Shown here piece by piece: positions 53,765 through 64,000 of a stretch of 64,000 nucleotides of DNA. Origin of the DNA: Leptobrachium leishanense (taxonomy: Eukaryota; Chordata; Amphibia; Anura; Megophryidae). The notes under the pieces were generated by a model that was given only the letters and a program-made list of their open reading frames with translations, searched no databases and was not told the origin of the DNA. Location: NCBI GenBank assembly GCA_009667805.1, contig CM019064.1, positions 73,716,400 to 73,780,399 on the forward strand. Reading direction: 5' to 3'. Each line of letters begins with the position of its first letter. Position 1 is the first letter of the stretch. The translations under genes and the position numbers were made by a program.

Positions 53765-54082
53765 TAAGGCCGGGGTCACACGAGTGCACTAAGTTCGGCC
53801 TTAATGAGCCCCCTCCCAGCGTCCTTCGTAGCGTTATGACAGCTCGACTGGGAGAGCCACACGGTGTAATGTGCGTACTAGTATCGTGCAGTTTTCCTAC
53901 CTGTTGACTGGCTACAATGGACATTGGACTGGTCTACAAAGTGCGTTCCTCTGTAGGAGGCTTGAGCTTTGTAGGGTTGAATGCACTACCGTGCACTCAG
54001 CAAGGTGGCCACATGGACGCCTGAACAGAAAGAATGTCTGTTCTTGCCGACGTTCCTTCCACGCTCATGTGACCCCGGCTTA
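53765..54082. mobile_element. AAGGCCGGGGTCACACG-type MITE (318 bp)
   Basis: Inverted ends taaggccggggtcacacg and tcatgtgaccccggctta. TAA/TTA at the borders could be part of a short TSD. It resembles the termini at 7124 and 8765 (aggctagggtcagacg). No gene. Confidence 0.7.
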
Positions 54083-54481
54083 AGGTGTAAACCCCATAAC
54101 ATATTGAATTATTTAGGTCAAGGACAGATTCTGCACAGAGAAACCCTAAACTGGGAACTGGTCCTTATAATGGCCTGATTACTAAGCTATATTACAAAAT
54201 CACACAAAAACGATGAAACAGAGCTGAGGTTCCAGACAGGAGAGTCACAGTGAGGCAGAGAGCAAGCCGGGGTCTGGTACATGGTAAGGATAATAGAAAA
54301 CATCCTGCATGGTAAGGGTAGAATTCCGACAGGGCAATGAGAAAACTGAGAAACTAGCTTTAAATACCCCTAGGTTAGCAGTTATTGGTTGGTGCTAATT
54401 GAAGTAAGATGTCAAGAAGGTTTAATGTGGACGAACACGTGGTGGAAAATGATGCTCAGTAACAACAGTATGTCAGACCAG

Positions 54482-54632
54482 TTTTTTTTTAATATCTTGC
54501 ATTGTATTACTTTGTATTTCTGTAACTGTAACACTTCAATGTTCTTGAACCCAGGACATGCTTGAAAACGAGAGAAATCTCAATGTATCCTTCCTGGTAA
54601 AATCCTTTATAAATAAATAAATAAATAAATAA
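54482..54632 (+). repeat. L2-group LINE 3' tail, copy c
   Basis: ttaatatcttgcattgtatt through cttcctggtaaaatcctt, then (ATAA)n. Nearly identical to the reverse complement of 63256-63410, so a younger copy than a and b. Confidence 0.78.
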
Positions 54633-55109
54633 TATGAAATTTCTATATTTCGCAGGACTGTATACATGACGGCCAGGAATTGCTTCACACAGGCAATTTG
54701 TCTGAGTGGTTAAAATGTAACAAGACTATGCGTTTTAAACAATGGACAAGCTAAATTCGTTATCTTTCAGCAAACAAGGGAAGAAACATCCATTGTTCAG
54801 AAATGGTCCTAATTGATTCTGGTGGTAAAAATAATTGATATTGTAAATCGTATTGCTTTGAAGTAAAGGAACACAATGGGCAGCTGAGCTTAACCTAGTG
54901 TGTATATTCAAGGACAATATTTGGTCAGATCTAAGCTCTGAAGCCATATAGACCTTGGACATTGACTGCATGAAATTGTAGAAAAAAAAATAAGGTTAAA
55001 TGATTTTTCTTATTTTTTTCAAGGGATATAAAATGACGCGATAGACAACATAATCTTTAGCATCATATTATACAAGATGCATAGATTAAATATCCAATTA
55101 CCATCTATG
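54633..55109. other. No gene seen
   Basis: AT-rich sequence, nothing recognisable. Confidence 0.4.
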
Positions 55110-55234
55110 TGTCACGGTTCCCGGATCCCACCATGCAGTCCTTAAAGACCAATACTCCACAGAGCCACCGAGCAAACCGGAGGGGCTGGAAGCTGCCGAG
55201 CACACCGGAGGGGCTGGAAGCCCCCAACATTACA
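55110..55234 (-). repeat. Gypsy D 3' LTR, internally deleted
   Basis: Contains both ends of the 611-bp partner (55836-56446) but lacks about 490 bp in the middle. A short duplicated segment (cggaggggctggaag) occurs at 55178 and 55206. Confidence 0.85.
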
Positions 55235-55235
55235 G

Positions 55236-55820
55236 TACCCCCTCCACGGGAGGCACTCGATGACCAACAGGACAAGTGGCAGGACGACCACCGGGGCGAT
55301 CGGGGTGCGAGTCATAATCAGACACAGTCCTGTTCCCTTGACGTATGCGGAACAAGGATTTGCCAGCTACCTTGGCCTTTCTGGTAGGATTAAACGTACT
55401 TTTTAACTCGGCTATGAATTCTTTATAGTTCAGTATGATAGGCTTCTCTGCCTCCCATAGCGGATTCGCCCATGTCAACGCTCTGTCAGACAGATGGTTA
55501 ATAATAAACCCTACTTTGGCTATGTCAGTGTTAAACATTTGTGGATTTAGTTTGAAATGAATATCCATATGGACCAAAAATACCCGGCACTCCGACGGAG
55601 TACCGTCAAACCTCATAGGAGCGGTCATGTGTACCTGGGAAGTCTGAACGACAGAGTACACAGGTATGGCAGGTGGAGGTGCAACCCCAGCTGGTTCCAG
55701 GTGAGCCGTATGAGTCAGGATAGTTTGTAAGGTGAGAGCAAACTGATCCATTCTATGGTCCTGTTCGTCCTGTCTGGATACAAAGTTACTCAAATGCTGT
55801 GCTAAGTCTGCGGGATCCAT
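55236..55820 (-). pseudogene. Gypsy D gag fragment joined to the end of pol
   Basis: Starts at 55820 (MDPADLAQHLSNFVS), 16 bp after the 5' LTR. Residues 1-60 are a helical N-terminus. Residues 75-160 are a Sushi/RTL-type capsid start (MRFDGTPSECRVFLVHMDIH and DIAKVGFIINHLSDRALTW). After about residue 165 the frame continues into SHPDRPGGRPATC, which looks like the end of pol. The element thus lost everything between mid-gag and the pol terminus in frame. Non-functional alone. Confidence 0.8.
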
Positions 55821-55835
55821 TTGGCCAGATCGTAA

Positions 55836-56446
55836 TGTCACGGTTCCTGGATCCCACCATGCAGTCCTTAAAGCCCCACAATCCACAAAGCCCAAAAGCT
55901 ACCAACAGGGTAGCCGTAAAAGAATCTCTAACTGTCTGGTCCTTACAATTTGCCAGGTACATATATATTAGCTAGACAGAAAGGGTTAATCAAAGACAAT
56001 GTCGTAATACAAAACCAGGTCAGCAACACGGGGGTAGCCAGACAAGCCAGAGTCAGGAATACAGAGTATAGAATGGTCAAAGGGAATAGCCGGGTCGATA
56101 TCAGTGCAGGAACGCAGTACAAGGAAATAGTCTAGGGCAACGGAAGGCAGAATAGTCAGAAAACAAGCAGAGGTCAATAACAGGTTCAATCACGAGAGAA
56201 TACAGGTACAGGGAGCTCAGGCATGGATAACCACGATATGGCACTGCTTAGAAGGAACTGTTGGTTTTTAAAAGACCTGGACTCCTCTGATAGGTCTGCG
56301 TCACCAGACTGCGCCCCCCTCTCAAGCCGCGCCTCATGCAGCCACCTCCCTGCCTGTCTCTATTTAAACCGGGCGCTGGCAAGCGAGCAGCATCAGACAT
56401 GCTACCGCTGAGCACACCGGAGGGGCTGGAAGCCCCCAATGTTACA
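55836..56446 (-). repeat. Gypsy D 5' LTR
   Basis: 611 bp. On the coding strand it runs from TGTAACATTGGGGGCTTCC to AGGAACCGTGACA. A TATA-like tttaaa occurs at about 56362-56367 on the plus strand. Confidence 0.87.
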
Positions 56447-56451
56447 CTATG

Positions 56452-56739
56452 TGGTAAGTTATAAGAGATAACCATGAGACTAATCTTTGATAAAAGATAG
56501 AAACCATACCCTATTTGATAGATTATTACATAACAAATGTCTTGTGTATTAACATTTATAAAACAGATTAAGTCTGTTAATTATGAATGAATTTTAAGGA
56601 ATATATCATGAAAGAATGTCTGTCTGCAGAATCATCTCATACACACATATCTCTGGATATAAATAAGGGGTGTATGAGATGCATGCACACCGCGGCGAAA
56701 TATGCCGGCGATTCAACAATAGCAATAATATTGATATTG
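56452..56739. other. No gene seen
   Basis: AT-rich spacer between Gypsy D and MITE P. Confidence 0.4.
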
Positions 56740-57786
56740 TTAACCACTTGGCTGCTATGGGCGCGCTCAGCGCGTCCAGCCAAGTGGTTCTCCTGTGCTA
56801 CGGACGCGCTCAGCGCGTCCGAGCACAGGAGGTAGCAATCCGCCAGATTGCAATTCTGATCACCGGGGAGCAGGGGGTTAATACAGGCACCGCTTGGAAG
56901 GGCACAGCCTGCCCTTCCAAACGGTGGCTGGCATTAACCCCTGGGGAGCCGGATCACGAAGCGGCACTGAAAAGCGTCGGTTCGTGATCCTTTCCCGGAG
57001 CTGGCCGACATCTTGGATGTCGGCCAAGCCTCCGGGAACTCCCCCTGAGGACTGGCGTCATCGTGCATAGCACAATGACGCCAGTCCTGGAGTTAATCCC
57101 TAGCTGCCACCAACGGTGGAGATAGGGGGTTCCAATGAACCCCCTATCTCCCGATCCGTGGCAGCTAGGGGTTAAAGTTTGGTACTGTTGGATCGGCCAG
57201 AGCATGGCCGTTCCAACGATACCAAACACGACTGTGAAAAAAATAAAAGTTAAGCACAAAAATAAAAAAATATTTAAAAAAAATTATAAAAAAAAAATAA
57301 ACAAGTTTTTTTTTTTTTTGGTTTGTTAATGCAGCAATATTGTTCCCATTTCAATTATAATGTGAACAATGATGCTGCACTAACGATTTTTGTATGCGGT
57401 GCGTTTGTTAAAAATCACGTAATTTTCCCCAAAAAAAAATGTAACGAGACCCCATTTCTAATTTTTTTAACAAGCGCACCCCATACAAAATATAACCGCA
57501 ATTGCTCGCATGTTAAAATGTGAAAAAAATACACTTTACACGTTGTAAATTATTGAAAATTCATATTTTATTGCATTTTTTGTTATAATATACAGACAGG
57601 TCATGACGTATACATATAATAATGACATATTAGGAATCTTCTGAGTCTGACGGAAAGAACGATATATAATATGTCTGGGTCATATACTAAAATAAGCCTT
57701 CAAAACACGTTTAAACATGATGAGCAAAACCGGTAAAAATGACCTCAGCACAGAGGCGTGAAACACCTCAGCAGCGAAAGGGTTAA
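56740..57786. mobile_element. TTAA-type MITE P, full copy (1.05 kb)
   Basis: Flanked by TTAA (56740-56743 and 57783-57786). The ends read CCACTTGGCTGCTATGG on the left and the complement of CCTTTCGCTGCTGAGG on the right. A TTAA target with CC-starting ends is typical of piggyBac-type elements. The body has palindromes: gcgcgctcagcgcgtcc twice at 56760-56820, and inverted cacaatgacgccagtcctg at 57030-57090. No transposase. Partial copies at 42043, 44450 and 50150. Confidence 0.72.
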
Positions 57787-58236
57787 AAAAATCCATGGAG
57801 TCCCGGGATATAGTATAAAATGATCCCCAAACCATTAAAGATTGGCCACATACATAAATTAATTCCTGCAGAAGGTTGATGGTTGATCTGAGAGCGCCAT
57901 CTGCTGGCCAGGTAATATAACACCTGGACAGACCCCTGGAGTTAATGAATATATATATCCTCCAATCAAATGAGGCCACATAGTGATGGGCTAGAGCTAA
58001 AACTGGGTGGCAAACCACTATATAGAGGGGTACTCCAGAGAGGAGAGGAGGAGAAAGACCCTGAAAGAAAGCTTGGGGAGAGACCTGAGGAATGCTTGGA
58101 GGGGAGAAAGGGCAGATACCATCAGCCACTCTAATAAGACGCAACCACTTCCTAATCTTACACCATTCTATCTTCACTACCAGATGGTAAAGTATAACTG
58201 AATAACTTGATATCTATTTTCTAATTACATAGTCCA
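57787..58236. other. No gene seen
   Basis: Contains agcgccatctgctggcc, a motif common in vertebrate repeats, but no supported gene. Confidence 0.4.
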
Positions 58237-59439
58237 TGTGGCAGATTAGACCTGTATTTCTATCTATATAAGGGTCTGCTTGTATATATGTGTCTATCTG
58301 CCGGTTCATACATATCTCCTCCATATAGAGTTATATTCATATTTGTGTCTGACCATTTGGTAAGTGTATCCCTGTGTTCACAGCTGAAATGTAATCAAAA
58401 TGTTTAGCTTTCTCCCTTGGGGGGAGGATATAACACGTAGCTGTAAAAAGGGATTTTCTTTGTACACTAACCTAGAAAATCACACCTTAGCAGCCAGGTC
58501 GGCCCCAAGAGATGGGGACACAATCTTCAAAGACAGGAAGCACATCCTTGATCTCTAAGGGGGATCTGGAGGAAAGAGGGACGCATTTAGGCAATTAAAG
58601 ATTAACGACAAAGTGCACTGGGCATGCTCCAGAGATGGGCACTCTGGGAATTGTAGGCAAAGGCTCTGCCAGTTAGGAGGCTGGACATAGAAAAAGGCAG
58701 CCCTATATATATTCTGAATCAAGCATTGCTCAGAGCTGATCACTTGGGGTTCCTTCTAAAAAGGACTGATCTGTCTATGCTCTATCTCCAGATCCCAGGA
58801 GGCACCGATGCCAGCTACTGATTAGTCCGTCATAAGTAAGGCTCTGTGATTAACCCTTTTTCTTTCGTTTGCTGTGTATTGTATAAGTAATTGATTTATT
58901 CTAGTTATAAGTTTTTATGTAACCAAGCACTGTGATTTTTCTATCATAAATAAACCAAAAAAGTATTTAACTTTTGACTCTGGCTGATGAAATCCACGCT
59001 AACTAAGAGATTGGGAGTATTGCTATTTGCCTTAAGCTTGGTTATATATAAGAAATTGCGTGTTGCGGTCGTCAGGAAACGGCAGGGAATTGAGGGATCC
59101 GTAGTCACTGTCAGAGTCTAGGATAGTGCGGCGGCTAAGCCCTGCGTCTCCTGTTGCGATGCACGTAGTGTCCGTGAGGACTGGTGGCAGCGTTACCAAT
59201 AGAATAAGAAAGTGAGTTCCAGGATTGTGAGAGACATAGTGAGTACGCGCTTCAGGAGAAGACTTGTGTGGCGTTGCAATCCTGGGATCAGTATATCGCG
59301 CTCTACGTGCCTGTTGTGAGAGGTAGTGTGGCCGGGACGGGTAGAGAAGTGCGCGTAATTATCTGGGTCTAGGATAGATAGATAGTGCGCGGCTTAACCC
59401 GTCGTCTTTGCGCAGCAGCGCGCGTAGTGGGTTGTGACA
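58237..59439 (+). mobile_element. Solo LTR, copy 2 (1,203 bp, TSD gtcca/gtcct)
   Basis: Matches 7381-8588 from TGTGGCAGATTAGACC to GTGGGTTGTGACA. The flanking pentamers gtcca (58232-58236) and gtcct (59440-59444) agree at 4 of 5 bases. The same orientation as copy 1 and a similar level of difference over the whole length suggest independent insertions of one family. Confidence 0.85.
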
Positions 59440-59444
59440 GTCCT

Positions 59445-60796
59445 TACTTTAGATGTCCATCACAAATTAAAGGATTATAAATGAATTATTTTGCTGTTGA
59501 AGCCTAAACAGTAGAATAGTATCAGCCTTTTCGCTCTACTGCAGACGAGCGCTAAAGGAGAAACTATTACAGCTGCCTAGTTGCGCCATAATTTAGTGAA
59601 ATTATTTATATTCCAAGAATACAGGATGTGGACATCTAAAGATCAGTTGTGTGCCCATAGTGAGATACGCTGGAACTGAGAAATAGTTTTTATATATCAA
59701 GTGCCATCAGCTCCATTAGTAAAATGAACATAACCCCTTTCATATACATCTTGCAGCCCTTTCAATTGAATGCATGTAAGTCAATAGGAAGTTTTGGTTT
59801 AACGTATATTGAATGAAGTGCTGTGATTGATCTGTGGAAGAGATAGTCTACCTATTGAGTGTGTTATGTATCTCTCTGAAGGAAGTTGCATTTAGTGAAT
59901 AGGCCCCCACAATAATAAATTGTGTTGCAGGTGATGCCCAGTAACTGAGTTTTGTTAGCCAGGTGGAGGATTGTTTTATAATGGGAAAGGTTTACGTGAA
60001 TAGAAAAGAACTTAGTGTTTAAGAACTGATACGTGCACATGTTGGGTGCGGTCTATAAACCTAAAATATTTGTCCATTAGATTATTGCATATCGCAGTAT
60101 TGCTACTAATCATGATCTATAATTACTTTTGAAATTGTATCTTGCTAATCAGTTGATAACATATGATTGTATGAAACTTGACATGTGAATAAATTTTGAT
60201 TTGAATTGTTTTACCGTTACGCAGTCTCATATCATATTTATTGATTTTATTGTGTCTAAAATATCTAGATAGCATCAAAAGAACTCGGGATAACACGCTA
60301 TATATTTGTTAAGACGTATATTCATTGATTGGTTATTAATCCTTATCTTAAGGGTAAATTACCAAATTATACCATTGGTATTGGAGGCACTGTAAAAAAT
60401 ATATACATATATATATCTAAAATAAGAAAAATAGACGTCATAATTAATATATCCCTGACAAGTAGCATCCAAGGGGACTAACGCTCAGAATGGCACTGGG
60501 AAGGGGCATGACGACCTGGGATCTCAGTAACTACAGATTTGTTTTGGCATTTACGGTGATCTGTTACTGACACAGCCAGAATAGGGGCCCTGGAGTCTAT
60601 TTTTCAAAGTTTAGCACTGAAATGTAAAGAATATTCAGGGACACCAAAATTTAGAAATGGCTTAACACAATATTACAGTAGTATTGCCATTTTCTAGAAG
60701 TTATTGCAAATGAGGATCCTAATATTTTTTTTAAATGCAACAAAACCTCTGTAATGAATGCATTATATATCTCTATTCTTATTATTACGTAGACTT
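59445..60796. other. No gene seen
   Basis: AT-rich. ttagtgaataggccccc at about 59893 looks like a MITE end whose partner I could not place. (AT)-rich runs at 60398-60420. Confidence 0.4.
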
Positions 60797-61741
60797 GAGG
60801 GGTTATTAAGAGAGCACGGCACCAACATTTCGGTGCTCTCTTGTTCTCCGCACTTCGGGGAATCAAAATCCCCGACCCTGTAGTAATTTCAGTATTCACA
60901 GCAGGGTCCCCGAAATGCATGGAAAAGCTACCGCAAAACCGCTGATTTAAATAAAAAAATGCTGTAAATGCGCTGAAATTATTGGATCCGATCATTTCTG
61001 CGGGCCCCTGCGGCTTATCGGATCTTATCAAATCAAAAACCTGCCAGAAACCTAAGGAAATTTCCGGATCCGATCCAATCCGATAAATGCCAACGATTCG
61101 CCGAAAACATCGCCACCGGAAAAATCCAACAAGTCGACGACCAGGGTCAAAATTATAAATAAATAACACGATTGAAAGTTTCAAAATTGAAATGCTGGTT
61201 GCAAAAAAACTACTGGATGAAAATGTCTGGAATTAACATATGAGGTCCTATAAATAATAATAAAAAGGTCTGTTACAGAAAAAAGGTAAATGCTATTTAA
61301 AAAAATTTGGGTAAAAAAATTTGTTTGAAAAAATCCCAAAAAATGCCTAAAAAATCTTAAAGAAAATAAAGAGACTTTTTGCTGCAGAGTAAAGGAATAA
61401 ACAGTTCAATAGATATTATATATTGTATAAAAATGGGAATATTTTTTAACATTGAAGCATATGGGATTCGCCTGATTAAACCTGCCGAATGAAGCCACTG
61501 AAAATCAAGGCATTTCACTGATATTTCTCTGCTGTTCGGTGTCTCTGAATAGGTTAACCATTGCTTCTCTATGGGGATTTCACAGCCGTTGAACAGGCAC
61601 CATATTTTGCTGGCAATTCGCCAAAATTTGGCAAACTGCCTGCTTTCTGAATAGCTGAATGGCCCCAAAATGTCACCGTACGGGGAAATTCACTGTTCAG
61701 TGCAATTTCGGGGCCAGATCAGCTCTCTCTGAATAATCCTG
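60797..61741. mobile_element. CAGGGTTATTCA-family element C (about 945 bp)
   Basis: The left end is gaggggttattaagagag and the right end is the complement of CAGGATTATTCAGAGAG. It is an inverted relative of 22858-23781. Shared segments in reverse include the AT-rich core around taaagagactttttgctgcag and the ggcaattcgccaaa region. No gene; TSD decayed. Confidence 0.72.
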
Positions 61742-62007
61742 ATAGTGTACAAATCCACCCAATTCAATGGTTCTTCATAACAATTATGTCCTGCCATGGC
61801 TACATATGTGAAATATAACTTTCACAGCTATTTGTTTTACAATTAATACTAACCAATGCCTCCGAATCTCCTACCATTTCCATGATTTACATTTTTCAAG
61901 ATTGCACTGCATTAACCCCTTCACTACCGAGTGCTTTTCCAAAAACACATTGTCACAGACCACTTTATTTTTTTTTAAAAGAATAATTTTTAATTAAATA
62001 TATACAA
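61742..62007. other. No gene seen; possible TTAA-type MITE end at 61914
   Basis: ttaaccccttcactaccgag at 61914 resembles the P-type end. No partner seen. Confidence 0.35.
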
Positions 62008-62332
62008 ATATATCCAAAGAGATCCGAATTGCTGGAGAAAGGTAACCGTTCTTGGCCATTCGGCTATCAAGAGAGCAGGCAATTCGCCAAATCCTGACGA
62101 ATTGCCTGCACATACGGTCCCTGTTTGGTGCCTGTTCAAGGGCAGTGAATCCCCATAGAGAAGCAATGCTTCAGCTATTCAGAGAACAAAAAACAGCAGT
62201 GAAAGGTTCCCGGAATGCTCTGCCATTCGGTGGTTTAATTCGGCAGGTTTATTCAGGCGAATGCCATAGGCTTCAATGTTAAAAATATTCCCGGTTTAAT
62301 TCAATATCTAATAAACAGGTTCATCATAATAT
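62008..62332 (+). mobile_element. CAGGGTTATTCA-family fragment D, cut by E copy 2
   Basis: Closely similar to the left third of element B (22860-23210), including ggccattcggctatc, gcaggcaattcgccaaatcc and attcccggtttaattcaat. It lacks the internal cgaacgctgaaaatcagcg hairpin. It ends exactly where E copy 2 starts, and its right part is not seen in the window. Confidence 0.75.
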
Positions 62333-63241
62333 TGTCGGGTATATTGGAAGGGAAAAATTAAAATGGATGCCTGTAGCCATTTTGTTTTAAATAGAAAGTC
62401 TTTTCTTTTTCAATTTTCCCTAGTTTTAGAAATGAACAGAGATTTTTTTTTTAAATAGTTCACGGCTAGATGACCAGACATGAGGGAACCTTTACATGTC
62501 TTTGTGTGATATAATGCTGAAGCTAAGTGCTAGACGTGTCATAATTAAATTTATTGGTTTGTCTTAAGTTTTTAAAACAAAGATATTTTCTTTTTGGGTA
62601 TAGGAATAAAAGTATAATGTATGATTATATTCATGAAAAATATTCTTATAATCAAGGTATATTTTATTATATTTACAGTAGGAAATAGATGCTCCAATAA
62701 GTATTTATTGAGTATAACTGGTAAATAGTATTGAAGAATAGATTCTGTGATTTAACTAGAAAGGAATTTACTCAGTTTGAGAGGAGTCGAGACATAAATC
62801 TAATTTAGGCAGGAGAGACTCAAAGTCTAAGACTGAAAAAAAAGGGTCTTTGTAAATCAGATTGACCTTTTGATCTGCGATAAGAAATATAAAAATTAAA
62901 TGGTGGAAATAACCTGAAGTGCAACACTGCCCTCTTGAGGATAGTAAATATTATATTTCATATAATGAATAGATTGCCAGTGACGTCAAATTGACTATAA
63001 TTGGAGCCGCACTGTTCGTTGCATTCATTCAGAGACTTACACAACAATGCATTCAGACTTCCAGGACACGACGATGCAGTCAGATTATTCCAGGACATAA
63101 TGCATTCACGCAGATTCACGCAAACAAGACCATCACTAGCAGACCATCCCAGGACACAATGCACTCAAGATTTCACACCAAATCTCTAACTCATATGCAT
63201 TGATTATCTGACATTGATAGTCTTCACATATTCCAAAACAA
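62333..63241. mobile_element. Insertion E, copy 2 (reverse, partial)
   Basis: Begins TGTCGGGTATATTGG and follows, in reverse, 24226 down to about 21360 of the first copy, but without the two nested insertions. It shows gattctgtgatt uninterrupted (the element B target) and catatgcattgattatctg uninterrupted (the Penelope-like target). It is cut by the LINE tail at about 63242. Confidence 0.82.
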
Positions 63242-63242
63242 T

Positions 63243-64000
63243 CAAAGAATATTTATTTATTTATTTATTTATTTATTTATAAAGGATTTTACCAGGAAGG
63301 ATACATTGAGATTTCTCTCGTTTTCAAGCATGTCCTGGGTTCAAGAACATTGAAGTGTTACAGTTACAGAAATACAAAGTAATACAATGCAAGATATTAA
63401 AAAAAAAAAAAAAACAACACAAATATACAGATTAACAGAAAAAATATGTAGGAAATATAGTCACTAGGTTACATGTTTACAGGTGCATTCTGTATTGAGG
63501 TATGTTAGTAAGGAGCTTTTGAGTGACTTAAGACTGGGGGAAGATTTGATGATGTCTGGGAGGTTATTCCATAATTGTGGTGCTCTGTAGGAAAATGAGG
63601 ACTGAGCCACTGTCTTTTTGTATTGTGGTATAGCAAGTAAGGTGCTGGTCCTGGATCGGAGGTTATAGGATGAGGGAGCTGCTGGGGGAAGCAGTCTATT
63701 CAGGTAGGGTGGCAGCTTCCCAGAGATGCTCTTAAACACCAGGCTGGAAAGGTGAAGGGTGCGTCTGGATTCCAGCGACGGCCAGTTTAGCTCTTTTAAC
63801 ATGTCACAATGGTGGGTCATGTAGTTACATTGTAGCGCAAAGCGGCAGAATGAGTTATACAATGTAGTAAGTTTATGAAGGTGTGTTTGCGGGGCGGCTG
63901 CATATACTACATCTCCGTAATCAATAGCCGGCATAAGCATTTGCTGTACAATCTGCTTTCTTACCGCGGGACTCAGGCAGGATTTGTTTCTGTACAGGGC
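63243..64000 (-). mobile_element. L2-group LINE, 3' part, continues beyond the window
   Basis: On the minus strand it has coding sequence (64000-63464), a 3' UTR and a (TAAA)n tail at 63251-63286. The same 3' UTR is found in three short copies at 41615, 52870 and 54482. The long A/T run at about 63400 is internal to the UTR. Confidence 0.85.
63464..64000 (-). CDS. LINE ORF2 C-terminus, partial
   Basis: Open across the right edge. The minus strand reads AIDYGDVVYAAAPQTHLHKL, then LESRRTLHLSSLVFKSISG, then SSFSYRAPQLWNNLPDIIKS, the C-terminal region that follows the reverse transcriptase in L2/CR1/Rex-group LINEs. The natural stop after TECTCKHVT lies at 63464. No internal stop or frameshift in the visible 179 codons, so this copy may be fairly young. 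The reverse transcriptase itself is outside the window. Confidence 0.85.
   Translation of the reverse strand, partial: ALYRNKSCLSPAVRKQIVQQMLMPAIDYGDVVYAAAPQTHLHKLTTLYNSFCRFALQCNYMTHHCDMLKELNWPSLESRRTLHLSSLVFKSISGKLPPYLNRLLPPAAPSSYNLRSRTSTLLAIPQYKKTVAQSSFSYRAPQLWNNLPDIIKSSPSLKSLKSSLLTYLNTECTCKHVT

Larger units (their letters stand above)
55110..56446 (-). mobile_element. Gypsy D, internally deleted Ty3/Gypsy element (1.3 kb, TSD ctatg)
   Basis: The pentamer ctatg flanks it exactly (55105-55109 and 56447-56451). The 5' LTR on the minus strand is 55836-56446 (611 bp), and the 3' LTR is only 125 bp (55110-55234) because its middle is gone. A gag fragment and the last codons of pol remain between. 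The polypurine tract ggagggggtac borders the 3' LTR. The LTRs share tgtcacggttcc and gagcacaccggaggggctgg. Confidence 0.88.

Noticed and set aside
59527..59910. Possible MITE ending gtgaataggccccc
   Set aside because: I could not find a convincing inverted partner or TSD.
60651..61184. 177-codon minus-strand frame
   Set aside because: It lies across a CAGGG-family MITE boundary and matches non-coding parts of the related copy at 22858-23781.

Overview
This is a eukaryotic, vertebrate-type intergenic window made almost entirely of transposable elements (TEs). I see no host protein-coding gene, rRNA or tRNA. The mixture (a Gypsy element with the Gmr1-type domain order, a PNMA-like-gag Gypsy, CR1 and L2-group LINEs, Tc1/mariner, hAT, TTAA-flanked MITEs, and a hammerhead-bearing Penelope-like remnant) fits a TE-rich amphibian, most likely a frog. 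That assignment is inference from TE content only.

Region 1 (1-9,319) holds Tc1/mariner relics, one of them carrying a MITE with a clean 3-bp target-site duplication (TSD). It also holds a mariner element that has become a 0.3-kb fold-back, and an LTR-like repeat split by a MITE that in turn carries a 1.2-kb solo LTR. Region 2 (9,320-16,842) is one 7.5-kb hAT element. It has a frameshifted BED-finger transposase on the minus strand, flanked by two satellite-like tandem arrays of about 139-bp and 81-bp units.

Region 3 (17,340-37,491) is a nested stack. A fold-back MITE is split by Gypsy B (minus strand). Gypsy B is split by Gypsy A (plus strand, Gmr1-like, integrase before reverse transcriptase) and by Gypsy C (minus strand, nearly identical LTRs). 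Gypsy A is split inside its integrase by a TG...CA insertion E with a 4-bp TSD. E itself contains a Penelope-like remnant with a hammerhead ribozyme motif, and a fold-back MITE of the CAGGGTTATTCA family. TSDs support most of these joints, and a second copy of E at 62,333-63,241 shows the uninterrupted host sequence at both sites inside E.

Region 4 (37,492-54,700) contains a CR1 LINE 3' half, an LTR fragment, two nearly complete Tc1 elements (one with a single early stop, the other with a single frameshift), L2-group 3' tails, TTAA-type MITEs, a hAT MITE with a perfect 8-bp TSD, and several palindromic elements. Region 5 (55,110-64,000) contains a short internally deleted Gypsy (D) with a perfect 5-bp TSD, a 1-kb TTAA MITE, a second copy of the solo LTR, two CAGGG-family elements, the second E copy, and an L2-group LINE running off the window.

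Most coding regions are damaged by stops, frameshifts or nested insertions. Coordinates of old repeats are approximate unless a TSD is given.
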